DNA of 64,000 nt from Prescottella soli (GTDB taxonomy: Bacteria; Actinomycetota; Actinomycetes; Mycobacteriales; Mycobacteriaceae): the NCBI RefSeq assembly GCF_040024445.1, contig NZ_CP157276.1, positions 3,844,001 to 3,908,000 of the forward strand, read 5' to 3'. Below are positions 35,999 to 43,651 of this stretch, in pieces. Positions within the stretch are counted from its first letter, which is position 1. Every line of letters starts with the position of its first letter. The notes under the pieces were generated by a model. The model did no database searches. It saw nothing but the letters and a program-made list of their open reading frames with translations, and had not been told where the DNA came from. Made by a program: the position numbers and the translations under genes.

Positions 35999-37822
35999 AT
36001 GCAGATTTGGCGAACTCTCCGCGCGATCCCCAGCTGGATCTTCGCGCTCGTGTTCGGTGCCGCGGTCTTCGTCGCGCCGATGCTCGGCCTGGACGCGTCC
36101 AACACCCGGCAGCTCCAGCTCGCGTGCATTCTGGCGCTGGTGGTCAGCGGTCTGAACCTGAGCCTCGGTTACGCGGGTGAACTCGCGTTGGGGCAGGCCG
36201 CGATGTACGCGGCCGGTGCCTACACGGCGGGTCTGATGTCGCAGGCCGGGCACACCGAGATCCTGCTGCAGTTGGTCGCCGCGGGCGCCGTCGCGCTCGT
36301 CGTCGGCATCGTCACCGGCATTCCCGGTCTGCGGCTGGGTAGTTGGTCGCTGGCGATGACGTCGTTCTTCCTGATCCTGCTGGTGCCGGACATCCTCGCG
36401 ATCTTCGGTGGCAAGACCGGTGGCCGCAACGGCCTGTCCGGGATGGAGCCGCCGACGCTGCTCGGCCAGGACATCGACAAGGACTTCTACTACATCGTCG
36501 TCGCGGTCACGATCCTGTGGTTCGTGGTGATGCGCAACCTCGTGATCTCGCGGCACGGCATCGCGTTCCGCACGCTCAAGCAGTCGCCGGTCCTCGCGCA
36601 GTCACAGGGTGTGTCGGTGTTCCGGATGAAGCTGCTCGGGTACGCGATCGGTGCCCTGCCCGCGGGTCTCGCGGGTGCGTTGTTCGCGAACACCGACCTG
36701 TTCATCTCCCCGGAGGCGTTCGGATTCACCTTCGCGACCGCGGTTCTCGCGGCGTCGATTCTCGGCGGGTCCGCGAGTGTCTACGGTGCGGTGATCGGTG
36801 CGGCCATCATGCAGTTCGGCCCCAACCAGTCGACCGCGTTCCAGGAATACTCGCTGCTGTTCTACGGCGGCTTCCTGATCCTCGGTGGTGTGCTGCTCTC
36901 GGGCGGACTCACCAAGGTGTTTCGGTCGCTGGCCACCAAGCTCGACCGCAAGGCCGGCATCGGGGTGGCGGAGCGGCCGGCACCGCGCGATCCGAACGAG
37001 GTGCCCGTCGTGGCGCCGATCGCCGGCTCCACCCTCGAGGTCGACGGCATCTCGAAGGCGTTCGGCGGCAACCAGGCCCTGAGGTCGGCGACGCTGCGCG
37101 CCGAGGCCGGCAAGGTCACCGCGCTGATCGGCCCCAACGGTTCGGGCAAGACGACCATGCTGAACATGATCTGCGGCTTCTACACCGCGGACGCGGGACG
37201 CATCGTCATCGGCGACACCGAGGTCCAGAAGTTCTCGTCGCACCGGGTGGCACGCGAGGGCGTGGCGCGCACGTTCCAGACGCCGAACATCCCCGAGAAC
37301 GTCACCGTGCTCGAGGCGGTCGCGTCCGGCCGGTACATGACCGACCGCGCCTCGATGCTCTCGGCGGTGCTGCGGCTGCCGAGCTTCCGCAAGGTGGCCA
37401 AGGCAGACATCGCCGAGGCCGAGCGGGTCCTCGAACTCGTCGGGATGTCGCACCTGAAGGGCGAGGTTGCGACGTCGCTGCCCCTGGGCATGCGGCGCAT
37501 GCTCGAGGTCGCGCGCGCCGTGATTGCCGAGCCGCGGGTGCTGCTGCTCGACGAAATCGCGTCCGGCATGGACGAGGACGAACTTGTGCGGCTGTCGGTC
37601 CTGATCCGGGCACTGCGCGACGCCGGGGCCACGGTCCTGTTGGTGGAGCACAACTTCCGCCTGGTGCTCTCGCTCGCCGACACCATCGTGGTGCTGGCGC
37701 AGGGACAGGTCATCGCGTCCGGTCCGCCCGAGGAGATCGAGCATCACCCGCGGGTGCTCAGCGAGTACCTCGGCGTCGACCCCGACAGTGGAACCGCTGC
37801 CGAGCTGGAGAAGGTGGAGTGA
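35999..37822 (+). CDS. LivM-LivG fusion: permease joined to ATPase
   Basis: 607 residues from ATG 35999. Residues about 1-330 form a LivM-type permease (LSLGYAGELALGQAAMYA motif, 8-10 membrane segments). Residues about 345-607 form an ABC ATPase with Walker A GPNGSGKT (378-385) and Walker B VLLLDEIASGMDEDE. The ABC signature, usually LSxGQ, reads LPLGM (494-498), so this ATPase site may be degenerate, with LivF supplying the intact signature (MSGGQ). The stop overlaps the livF start by one base (TGATG). Confidence 0.9.
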   Translation: MQIWRTLRAIPSWIFALVFGAAVFVAPMLGLDASNTRQLQLACILALVVSGLNLSLGYAGELALGQAAMYAAGAYTAGLMSQAGHTEILLQLVAAGAVALVVGIVTGIPGLRLGSWSLAMTSFFLILLVPDILAIFGGKTGGRNGLSGMEPPTLLGQDIDKDFYYIVVAVTILWFVVMRNLVISRHGIAFRTLKQSPVLAQSQGVSVFRMKLLGYAIGALPAGLAGALFANTDLFISPEAFGFTFATAVLAASILGGSASVYGAVIGAAIMQFGPNQSTAFQEYSLLFYGGFLILGGVLLSGGLTKVFRSLATKLDRKAGIGVAERPAPRDPNEVPVVAPIAGSTLEVDGISKAFGGNQALRSATLRAEAGKVTALIGPNGSGKTTMLNMICGFYTADAGRIVIGDTEVQKFSSHRVAREGVARTFQTPNIPENVTVLEAVASGRYMTDRASMLSAVLRLPSFRKVAKADIAEAERVLELVGMSHLKGEVATSLPLGMRRMLEVARAVIAEPRVLLLDEIASGMDEDELVRLSVLIRALRDAGATVLLVEHNFRLVLSLADTIVVLAQGQVIASGPPEEIEHHPRVLSEYLGVDPDSGTAAELEKVE

Positions 37823-38541
37823 TGGAACCGGTTCTGAGCGTTCGGAATCTGCAGTCCGGCTACGGTGACCTGCGCGTGGTCTGGGACGTCTCGTTCGACG
37901 TCTACCCGGGCCAGGTGACGGCGCTGCTGGGGCGTAACGGTGCCGGCAAGACCAGCACCCTGCGCGCCATCTCCGGCCTGAACAAGGTCCACGGCGGCAC
38001 CATCGAGATGGACGGCCAGGACATCTCCGGGGTCGCCGCGCACCAGCGGGTGCGTCGCGGGATGGCATACGTGCAGGAGGGCAAGCGTGTCTTCCACAAG
38101 CAGACCATCGAGCAGAACCTGCTGCTCGGCGGCTACACCCGGAAGATGCGGCGCAGCGCCCTCAAGTCCGACGTCGAGCGCATCTACGAGATGTTCCCGA
38201 TCCTCGGGGAGAAGCGGAACCTGTTGGCGGGCTCGATGTCCGGTGGCCAGCAGCAGATGCTGGCGATCGGTGCGGCGCTGATGTCCAACCCGACCCTGCT
38301 GCTCCTCGACGAGCCGTCCGGTGGCCTGGCCCCGGTCATCGTCAACGAGGTCATGGAACGGGTGCAGCTGCTCAAGGAGTCCGGCCTGGCCGTCCTCCTA
38401 GTGGAGCAGGCCGTCGAGGCGGCGATGAGCGTCGCCGACCACGTCACCGTCCTCGACATCGGCAAGGTCGTCATGGACTCGCCGGCGTCGGAGATCGACG
38501 ACATCGCGGTCCTCAAGGACGCGTACTTCGGTCGCGTCTGA
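37822..38541 (+). CDS. LivF-type ATPase
   Basis: 239 residues. Walker A GRNGAGKTS, signature SMSGGQQQM, Walker B LLLLDEPSGGLAP, H-loop LLVEQAVE. Second ATPase of the importer, translationally coupled to the fusion gene. A long palindrome (38551-38605) follows within 10 bp and may end the transcript. Confidence 0.93.
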   Translation: MEPVLSVRNLQSGYGDLRVVWDVSFDVYPGQVTALLGRNGAGKTSTLRAISGLNKVHGGTIEMDGQDISGVAAHQRVRRGMAYVQEGKRVFHKQTIEQNLLLGGYTRKMRRSALKSDVERIYEMFPILGEKRNLLAGSMSGGQQQMLAIGAALMSNPTLLLLDEPSGGLAPVIVNEVMERVQLLKESGLAVLLVEQAVEAAMSVADHVTVLDIGKVVMDSPASEIDDIAVLKDAYFGRV

Positions 38542-38550
38542 CACACCGTC

Positions 38551-38605
38551 GAACGGGAGTTCACGGCACGCTTCGTTCGCGAAACCGTGCCGCGGGCTCC
38601 CGTTC
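38551..38605. repeat. Palindromic repeat, copy 3
   Basis: 20-base arms starting GAACGGGAGTTCACGGCACG. The right arm carries changes that mostly keep pairing through G-T wobbles. It lies directly after livF and 33 bp before the LLM gene. Confidence 0.7.
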
Positions 38606-38638
38606 GGCGTTTCACGGACAGCAAGAGGAGAGGGACAC

Positions 38639-39535
38639 ATGAGGATCGGACTGGACGTCTTCGGCGCCGAACGCTTCTACGCCGGCGACCACCGCGGGGT
38701 GCTCGACCTGGCGGCCGAGGCCGACCGCCGGGGCGTCGACCTGATCACGACGTCGGATCATCTCGGGTTCTCGCGGGAGGCACACGAGACGCGGGTGCGC
38801 GAGAACGGCTTTCCGTTCGGACTCGAACACCCGTGGCTCGAGCCGATGTCGTTGCTGTCGGCGGCGGCCGCGGTGACCGAGCGGGTGGAACTCGGCGTGT
38901 ACGTGCTCGTGGCGCCGCTGCGGCCGGCACTACTGCTCGCCAAGCAGATCGCGACCCTGGACGTGCTGTCCCGCGGCCGCGTCCGGATGGGGATGGGGGT
39001 CGGCTGGCAGCAGGCCGAGTACCGGGCGGCCGGCGTACCGTTCGAACGACGCTTCGGCCGACTGGAGGAGACGGTGGCCGCGTGCCGTGAACTCTGGGGA
39101 GCGCCGCCGGCGTCGTTCACGGGGACGGGATTCGAGTTCTCGGACTTCCACAGCCTGCCGCGTCCCGTGCAGCCGCGGGTTCCGGTGATCTTCGGTATGG
39201 CGCCGTCCAAGAGCAACTTCGACCGGATCGCGCGGGTCGGCGACGGGTGGACCGTCGCACCCGCCGACCTGCCGCGGCTCGACGAGAGCATCGCGCTGCT
39301 GCGGAACTGCTTCGACGAGCACGACCGCGATCCGGACTCGGCGGAGGTGCAGATCATGCTGCCGACGATCGACAACCCATCCGGTGGCGTGGACTTCGAC
39401 GCGATGACCGCGTCGGCGAAGGCGGCGCAGGAGTCCGGTGTCGACACGGTGCTCGTGCGACCGTCGGCGCTGCCGATCGGTGCGGACGACGTCGACGCGT
39501 TCCTCACCTGGTTGACCGGGCTGAACGTCGGTTAG
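38639..39535 (+). CDS. LLM-class F420/flavin-dependent oxidoreductase
   Basis: 298 residues with ribosome site AGGAGAGGG. Luciferase-like TIM barrel: N-terminal MRIGLDVFGAERFYAG, conserved TTSDHLG, LGVYVLVAPLRPALLLAKQIATLDVLSRGR and GMGVGWQQAEY (the typical GxGxGWxxxE motif). Members use F420H2 or FMNH2 for hydride transfer or oxygenation. Its position between the importer and an IclR regulator suggests work on the imported compound; this is inference. Confidence 0.88.
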   Translation: MRIGLDVFGAERFYAGDHRGVLDLAAEADRRGVDLITTSDHLGFSREAHETRVRENGFPFGLEHPWLEPMSLLSAAAAVTERVELGVYVLVAPLRPALLLAKQIATLDVLSRGRVRMGMGVGWQQAEYRAAGVPFERRFGRLEETVAACRELWGAPPASFTGTGFEFSDFHSLPRPVQPRVPVIFGMAPSKSNFDRIARVGDGWTVAPADLPRLDESIALLRNCFDEHDRDPDSAEVQIMLPTIDNPSGGVDFDAMTASAKAAQESGVDTVLVRPSALPIGADDVDAFLTWLTGLNVG

Positions 39536-39692
39536 GTGGCCCCGGTGGCCGTGGCTCTCGGGAGGAACTTGCTTCCCACTCACCGGGTCGATGGACTGGT
39601 GCCGGACGTGGATCTGCGGTGCGCTGAAGACGCTCGACCCAACTCGATGGCGGCGCGGTCACGCTCATCGTGAAGGCATCGCTGGAGGACGG

Positions 39693-40397
39693 ATGGCAAG
39701 TTCGGTCGGAGACCGTGCAGACAAGGATCTCGAGGGTGTTCCCGCGTCGACGCTCGACCGGCTCTCGTTGCTGCTCGACAGTTTTCGCGACACCGCCCGG
39801 CTGACGCTGACCGAACTGTCGCGTCGTACCGGCATTCCCCGGAGCACCACGCACAGGATGCTCGACCACCTGGTGAGGATGGGGTGGCTGAGTCGAATCG
39901 GCGCCGAGTACGAATTGGGACACCGGCTCGTCGAGGTCGGAGCGCTGGCTGTGTACCGGAATCGCATGGACCGTGCCGTGGATCCGCTCCTGCGTGAACT
40001 GCACCATGCCACCGGGCATGTCGTGCATCTGGGCGTGCTCGACGGATCCGACGTCGTCTACATCGAGAAGGTGGGCGGTCGGTCCGTGCCGGAACTCCCG
40101 ACGCGCGTCGGAGCACGGATCCCCGCGCGGTCGTCGACGATCGGCAAGGCGCTCCTGACGACCACACGCCGAACTGCCCGCGGTCCGCTCGGTGTTGCGT
40201 TCGGGACCTGCTCGGCAAAGCTGGGCTGCATCGGAGTCCGGGTCGGATCGCTGGACGGGGTCGAGGTGGGGCTGTCGGTCAGCGGTCCGCTGAGCCGCGT
40301 GCGATTCGACGACCGGGACGCCGCACCGGTGCGAATGGCGGCCGTCGCCATCGGGCAGTTGCTGGACCTCACGGGCGTGGTCCACGAATCAGCGTGA
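39693..40397 (+). CDS. IclR-family regulator 1 (shortened effector domain)
   Basis: 234 residues from ATG 39693 (GGAGGAC just upstream). The winged HTH at 18-75 (LTLTELSRRTGIPRSTTHRMLDHL) is followed by an IclR effector domain. Compared with its paralogue at 41.7 kb (263 residues) it lacks about 20 residues between GKALL and GVAF, a loop that lines the ligand pocket. It may be an altered or decayed regulator. The 157 bp before it hold no clear operator. Confidence 0.85.
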   Translation: MASSVGDRADKDLEGVPASTLDRLSLLLDSFRDTARLTLTELSRRTGIPRSTTHRMLDHLVRMGWLSRIGAEYELGHRLVEVGALAVYRNRMDRAVDPLLRELHHATGHVVHLGVLDGSDVVYIEKVGGRSVPELPTRVGARIPARSSTIGKALLTTTRRTARGPLGVAFGTCSAKLGCIGVRVGSLDGVEVGLSVSGPLSRVRFDDRDAAPVRMAAVAIGQLLDLTGVVHESA

Positions 40398-40398
40398 A

Positions 40399-40428
40399 CG
40401 AACCCCTGAACTTCTGTTCAGGGGTTCG
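40399..40428 (+). terminator. Terminator after IclR 1
   Basis: Perfect 13-bp stem CGAACCCCTGAAC / GTTCAGGGGTTCG with loop TTCT, starting 1 bp after the stop. Confidence 0.85.
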
Positions 40429-40498
40429 GAAGCGACTACGGGCGGTGGATCGCCTCGCCCGAATGCAGCGCCGAAAGCGCGTACAGGCGAGGGTGATC

Positions 40499-40520
40499 CC
40501 GGCGAGCGGAACCTCGCCGG
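40499..40520 (-). terminator. Hairpin after the small zinc-ribbon-like gene
   Basis: CCGGCGAG-N6-CTCGCCGG, 4 bp past the stop of the minus-strand gene at 40525. Confidence 0.6.
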
Positions 40521-40524
40521 CCGT

Positions 40525-40776
40525 TCACTCGAGGCGGCCGGGCATCGGGTAGCTGCGCAGGGACAGGCCGATCTGCCCGGACAGGATCAGGTCGTCGATC
40601 GACTCCTGAAGCTTGTGGCACGTGGGGACCCACGCGCGGCCGTCCTTGGTTCGCGCCTCGGCGAACTCGGGGCACGCGTTGTCGGCGTCGTCGAGCCACT
40701 GGATGCTGGTGTGGGCCTCGCTGTACTTCTCGACGAGGACTCGGTTGCCGCAGCTGTTGCAGCGCACGCTTTCCAT
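40525..40776 (-). CDS. Small Cys-containing (zinc-ribbon-like) protein
   Basis: 83 residues with ribosome site AGGGAGG. A CNSCGN motif at residues 6-11 plus single Cys residues in NACPEF and PTCHKL look like a small metal-binding fold. The C-terminal half (LQESIDDLILSGQIGLSL) is helical. No family name can be given. It lies between the IclR and PadR regulators and upstream of the oxygenase cluster. It could be an electron-transfer or regulatory accessory protein. Confidence 0.65.
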   Translation of the reverse strand: MESVRCNSCGNRVLVEKYSEAHTSIQWLDDADNACPEFAEARTKDGRAWVPTCHKLQESIDDLILSGQIGLSLRSYPMPGRLE

Positions 40777-40926
40777 GTTCGAACCTCCCTGATTCCACTG
40801 GTGACGGTAGTCACTCTCGATCGCTCACGCTCCCAACCTCCCACGGAGCGGGAGCTTCCCTCCCGGTGAGTGGACGTGTGCTACCGGGCTGTAACCCCCG
40901 TCTACCTGGGCTGTTAGGCTTCGGCC

Positions 40927-41631
40927 ATGTCCGAAACCGAGCCCACCAACGACGCCGACGACGACGGCTACCCGTCGCTTCCCGCCACCAGTTGGGCCGT
41001 TCTGGGCATGTTGACCCTCGGCGAGGGGCTCACCGGTTACGACCTCAAGAAGTGGGCCGACTGGAGCATCGGCTTCTTCTACTGGAGCCCGTCGATCAGC
41101 CAGATCTACGCCGAGCTCAAGAAGCTCGAGGCCGTCGGTCTGGTCGAATCGGAGATGGTCTCGGAGCCGGGGGAGCGCGGTCGACGGGTCTACCGCATCA
41201 CCGGCCGCGGGACGCGAGCCGTGCGGAACTGGTCGCGGGACGCGCCGGTGGAGCAGCCCGTCCTCAAGCACGGGCTGATGCTGCGGCTGTGGATGGGGCA
41301 CCTCAACGAGCCCGACCAGCTGCGGGCGCTCGTGCAGTCGCACATCGAGAACATGGAGGCGATGCGCGAGCGCGCGAAGCTGCACGCCGACCACGCGACA
41401 CGTGAACCGGCGTGGGCGTTTTCGAAGATGAGCCTGATCTGGGCGGAGCGTTACTTCCAGGCCGAGATGGACCTGGCCCGGCAGATGCTCGACGACATCG
41501 ACGAGGCGGCCGAGACGTTCTCCCATGTGCGGGAGCGTGACGAGCTGGGCAACCCGATCCCCGAGGTGGCCGGATCCTGGCGTGATGTCGAGGATTTCGT
41601 CGAAGGCCTCGAGCGGCGCCGGCGGAACTGA
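40927..41631 (+). CDS. PadR-family transcriptional regulator
   Basis: 234 residues. N-terminal PadR winged helix (SWAVLGMLTLGEGLTGYDLKKWAD..., EPGERGRRVYRITGRG) and a C-terminal helical dimerisation domain (Vir_act_alpha type, about 100-185). PadR proteins usually repress genes for detoxification or catabolism of phenolics and lift on ligand binding. A -10-like TAGGCT ends 6 bp before the ATG and there is no ribosome site, so the message is probably leaderless. Confidence 0.9.
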   Translation: MSETEPTNDADDDGYPSLPATSWAVLGMLTLGEGLTGYDLKKWADWSIGFFYWSPSISQIYAELKKLEAVGLVESEMVSEPGERGRRVYRITGRGTRAVRNWSRDAPVEQPVLKHGLMLRLWMGHLNEPDQLRALVQSHIENMEAMRERAKLHADHATREPAWAFSKMSLIWAERYFQAEMDLARQMLDDIDEAAETFSHVRERDELGNPIPEVAGSWRDVEDFVEGLERRRRN

Positions 41632-41682
41632 CCGCCTGAATCCGCCCGAGGCGATCGAATCAGCGAAAGCCAGGGCTCGGGG

Positions 41683-42474
41683 TCAGGCGTACTGCAGGCG
41701 CACTCGCGGCGCGGCGGTGGGCAGGCTCTGGAGTCGGTTGCGGTGCGTGATGGGGGCGGCGCCGCTGCTCCGTCCGGTCAGGGTCTGCAGGACTGCGTTG
41801 GCGGCCATGCGGACCGGCGCGGCGTGGCGGTGATCGAACTTGAGGTGGCTCGTCGGCCCACAGATCGACAGGGCGGCGAGGACGCCGCCGACTGGTCCGA
41901 CGGGGACGGCGATGATGCCGATGCCGCCGGAGATCTGGCTGACCTCGTATGCGACGCCCATCTCGCGGACCTTGTGCAGCTCGGGCGTGAACTCGGAGAG
42001 GTTGTCGGTGCCGTTCGGTGTGTACGCGAGCAGCGCCTTGCCGATTGCCGAGTTGCGCGCCGGGTAGCGGCTGCCGATGCGGGTCGGTAACTCGGCCGCG
42101 AGTCGTCCGCCGATCTTGTCGAGGTACAGCACGTCTGATCCGTCCAGGACGCCGAGGTGCACGACATACCCGGTGACGCGGTGCAGTTCCTGGAGGATCG
42201 GAGCGGCGGCGCTGTGCAGGCGGTTCTGGTGGACCGCGAGCGAACCGAGTTCCATCAGGCGGGTGCCGAGCTCGTAGTCGCGTCCGTCGCGGCGCAGCCA
42301 CCGCATCTCCACGAGGCGTTCGAGCATCCGATGCGCCGACGACCGCGGCAGCCCCGTCCGCTTGACGACCTGCGCGAGGGTGAGACGGCCGGGGCCGTCG
42401 AAGGTGTCGAGAACCAGTGAAACCCGTTCGAGGATCGCGGTCGGGGTGGTGTCTGCAGCAGCTGGTGCGGTCAT
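41683..42474 (-). CDS. IclR-family regulator 2
   Basis: 263 residues from ATG 42474 (GAGGGAG upstream). Winged HTH (LTLAQVVKRTGLPRSSAHRMLERLVEM) and a complete IclR effector domain (VTGYVVHLGVLDGSDVLYLDKIGG..., AIGKALLAYTPNGTD). Paralogue of IclR 1, 2 kb away. It probably regulates itself through TATTTC-N5-GAAATA (42528-42544) and perhaps the oxygenase genes next door, whose transcription runs toward it. Confidence 0.9.
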   Translation of the reverse strand: MTAPAAADTTPTAILERVSLVLDTFDGPGRLTLAQVVKRTGLPRSSAHRMLERLVEMRWLRRDGRDYELGTRLMELGSLAVHQNRLHSAAAPILQELHRVTGYVVHLGVLDGSDVLYLDKIGGRLAAELPTRIGSRYPARNSAIGKALLAYTPNGTDNLSEFTPELHKVREMGVAYEVSQISGGIGIIAVPVGPVGGVLAALSICGPTSHLKFDHRHAAPVRMAANAVLQTLTGRSSGAAPITHRNRLQSLPTAAPRVRLQYA

Positions 42475-42527
42475 CGATGACTCCCTCACTTTTATCGAGC
42501 ATCGCGGTGAGACCCATCTGACGTGGG

Positions 42528-42544
42528 TATTTCGATTAGAAATA
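42528..42544 (-). promoter_or_regulatory. Perfect inverted repeat TATTTC-N5-GAAATA before IclR 2
   Basis: It is AT-rich, 54 bp before the start codon. IclR proteins commonly bind GAAA/TTTC-type palindromes, so autoregulation is likely. Confidence 0.6.
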
Positions 42545-42599
42545 ATGACATACGGATCGACGTTTGTGAAGTGGGTCACCAAGATCGAGATATGCCGAA

Positions 42600-42639
42600 A
42601 GGGGGAACCCAACGGTCCTGGTAGGACGGGGTTCCCCCT
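42600..42639 (-). terminator. Terminator of the oxygenase operon
   Basis: Stem AGGGGGAACCC / GGGTTCCCCCT, followed on the minus strand by a short T-run (TTTCGG), 35 bp past the stop of the dioxygenase gene. Confidence 0.8.
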
Positions 42640-42674
42640 GACGGGAGCAGAGAGTTCAGTTGTGGAGAGGGTCG

Positions 42675-43607
42675 CTACATCGCGGCGAGCGGTTCACTGC
42701 CGGACCAGTCGTGGCCCCAGTAGCTGTCGGCGGTGATCTCCTCGGACGTGTAGAACGTCTCGTCGACCAGGTGCCCGTCGGTGCCGAACTCGACGTCCCA
42801 GCCGCCGGGTGCGCGCACGTAGAAGGACACCATCTTGTCGTTGGTGTGCCGGCCCAGCGTCGAGGACACCGAGAAGCCGTCCTTCACGACGCGGTCGAGC
42901 GCCTGGCCGACGGCGTCGAGCGTGTCGACCTCGACCATGATGTGGACCAGGCCGGGCGCACCGCCGTGCGGGGCCGGGCACAGGGCGAGGCTGTGGTGGC
43001 GCTGGTTGACACCCAGGAACCGAACCCGCAGGGGGCCGAACTCCGGCGGGGCCGGGATCCGGAAGGCGCCGCGCGGCAGGAACCCGAGCACCTCGGTGTA
43101 GAAGTCGAACGTGCCGTTCGGGTCCATCGTCGGCAGGACGACGTGGCCCAGACCCTGTGCGCCGGTGACGAACTTGGCACCGAACGGGGTGACGACGGGG
43201 CTGTGGTCGAGGACCGCGCCGTGGAAGACCTCGAGGGTGGTGCCGGCCGGATCCTGGAAGGTCACGACCTCCTCGACGCGGCGGGCGTCCGCCTCCTCAA
43301 GCGAGAGCGGCTTGACCGGAATCCCGGCGCGCTCGACGGCCTCGGTGACCCGGACCAGTGCGGCGTGGTCGCGGACCTCCCAGCCGACGGTGACGACCTC
43401 GTCGGTCTCACCGGGGACGACGACGATGCGGGCGGCGCGCTCGTCCATGCGCAGGTACAGGGCGTCGGGGTCCGGGCCGGAGCCCTCCGCGAAGCCGAGG
43501 ACGTCGAACGCGAAGGTGCGCCAGCGGTCCATGTCGTTGGTCTGGACCTTCACGTAGCCCAGTGCGCGGATGTCGGTGCCGAAGCCCCCGACATTGGGGT
43601 TCGTCAT
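42675..43607 (-). CDS. Type I extradiol (catechol meta-cleavage) dioxygenase, BphC/HsaC-like
   Basis: 310 residues, two tandem VOC modules. Iron ligands His155 (GLGHVVL), His222 (GLVHIMVEVD) and Glu273 (WDVEFG); second-shell residues His205, His254 (GRHTND) and Tyr263 (SFYV). These match BphC and HsaC, which open catechol rings next to the hydroxyls with Fe(II) and O2. Last gene of the kshA-like to hsaA-like to hsaC-like operon, 44 bp after its neighbour. HsaC itself acts on a steroid catechol; the substrate here is open. Confidence 0.93.
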   Translation of the reverse strand: MTNPNVGGFGTDIRALGYVKVQTNDMDRWRTFAFDVLGFAEGSGPDPDALYLRMDERAARIVVVPGETDEVVTVGWEVRDHAALVRVTEAVERAGIPVKPLSLEEADARRVEEVVTFQDPAGTTLEVFHGAVLDHSPVVTPFGAKFVTGAQGLGHVVLPTMDPNGTFDFYTEVLGFLPRGAFRIPAPPEFGPLRVRFLGVNQRHHSLALCPAPHGGAPGLVHIMVEVDTLDAVGQALDRVVKDGFSVSSTLGRHTNDKMVSFYVRAPGGWDVEFGTDGHLVDETFYTSEEITADSYWGHDWSGSEPLAAM

Positions 43608-43651
43608 GGTTTGTCTCCGTTGTGGATTCGAATGGGGATGGATCCGGCGGA

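Noticed and set aside
39504-40385. Antisense frame over IclR 1
   Set aside because: No motif and no ribosome site; the plus strand encodes a clear IclR protein.
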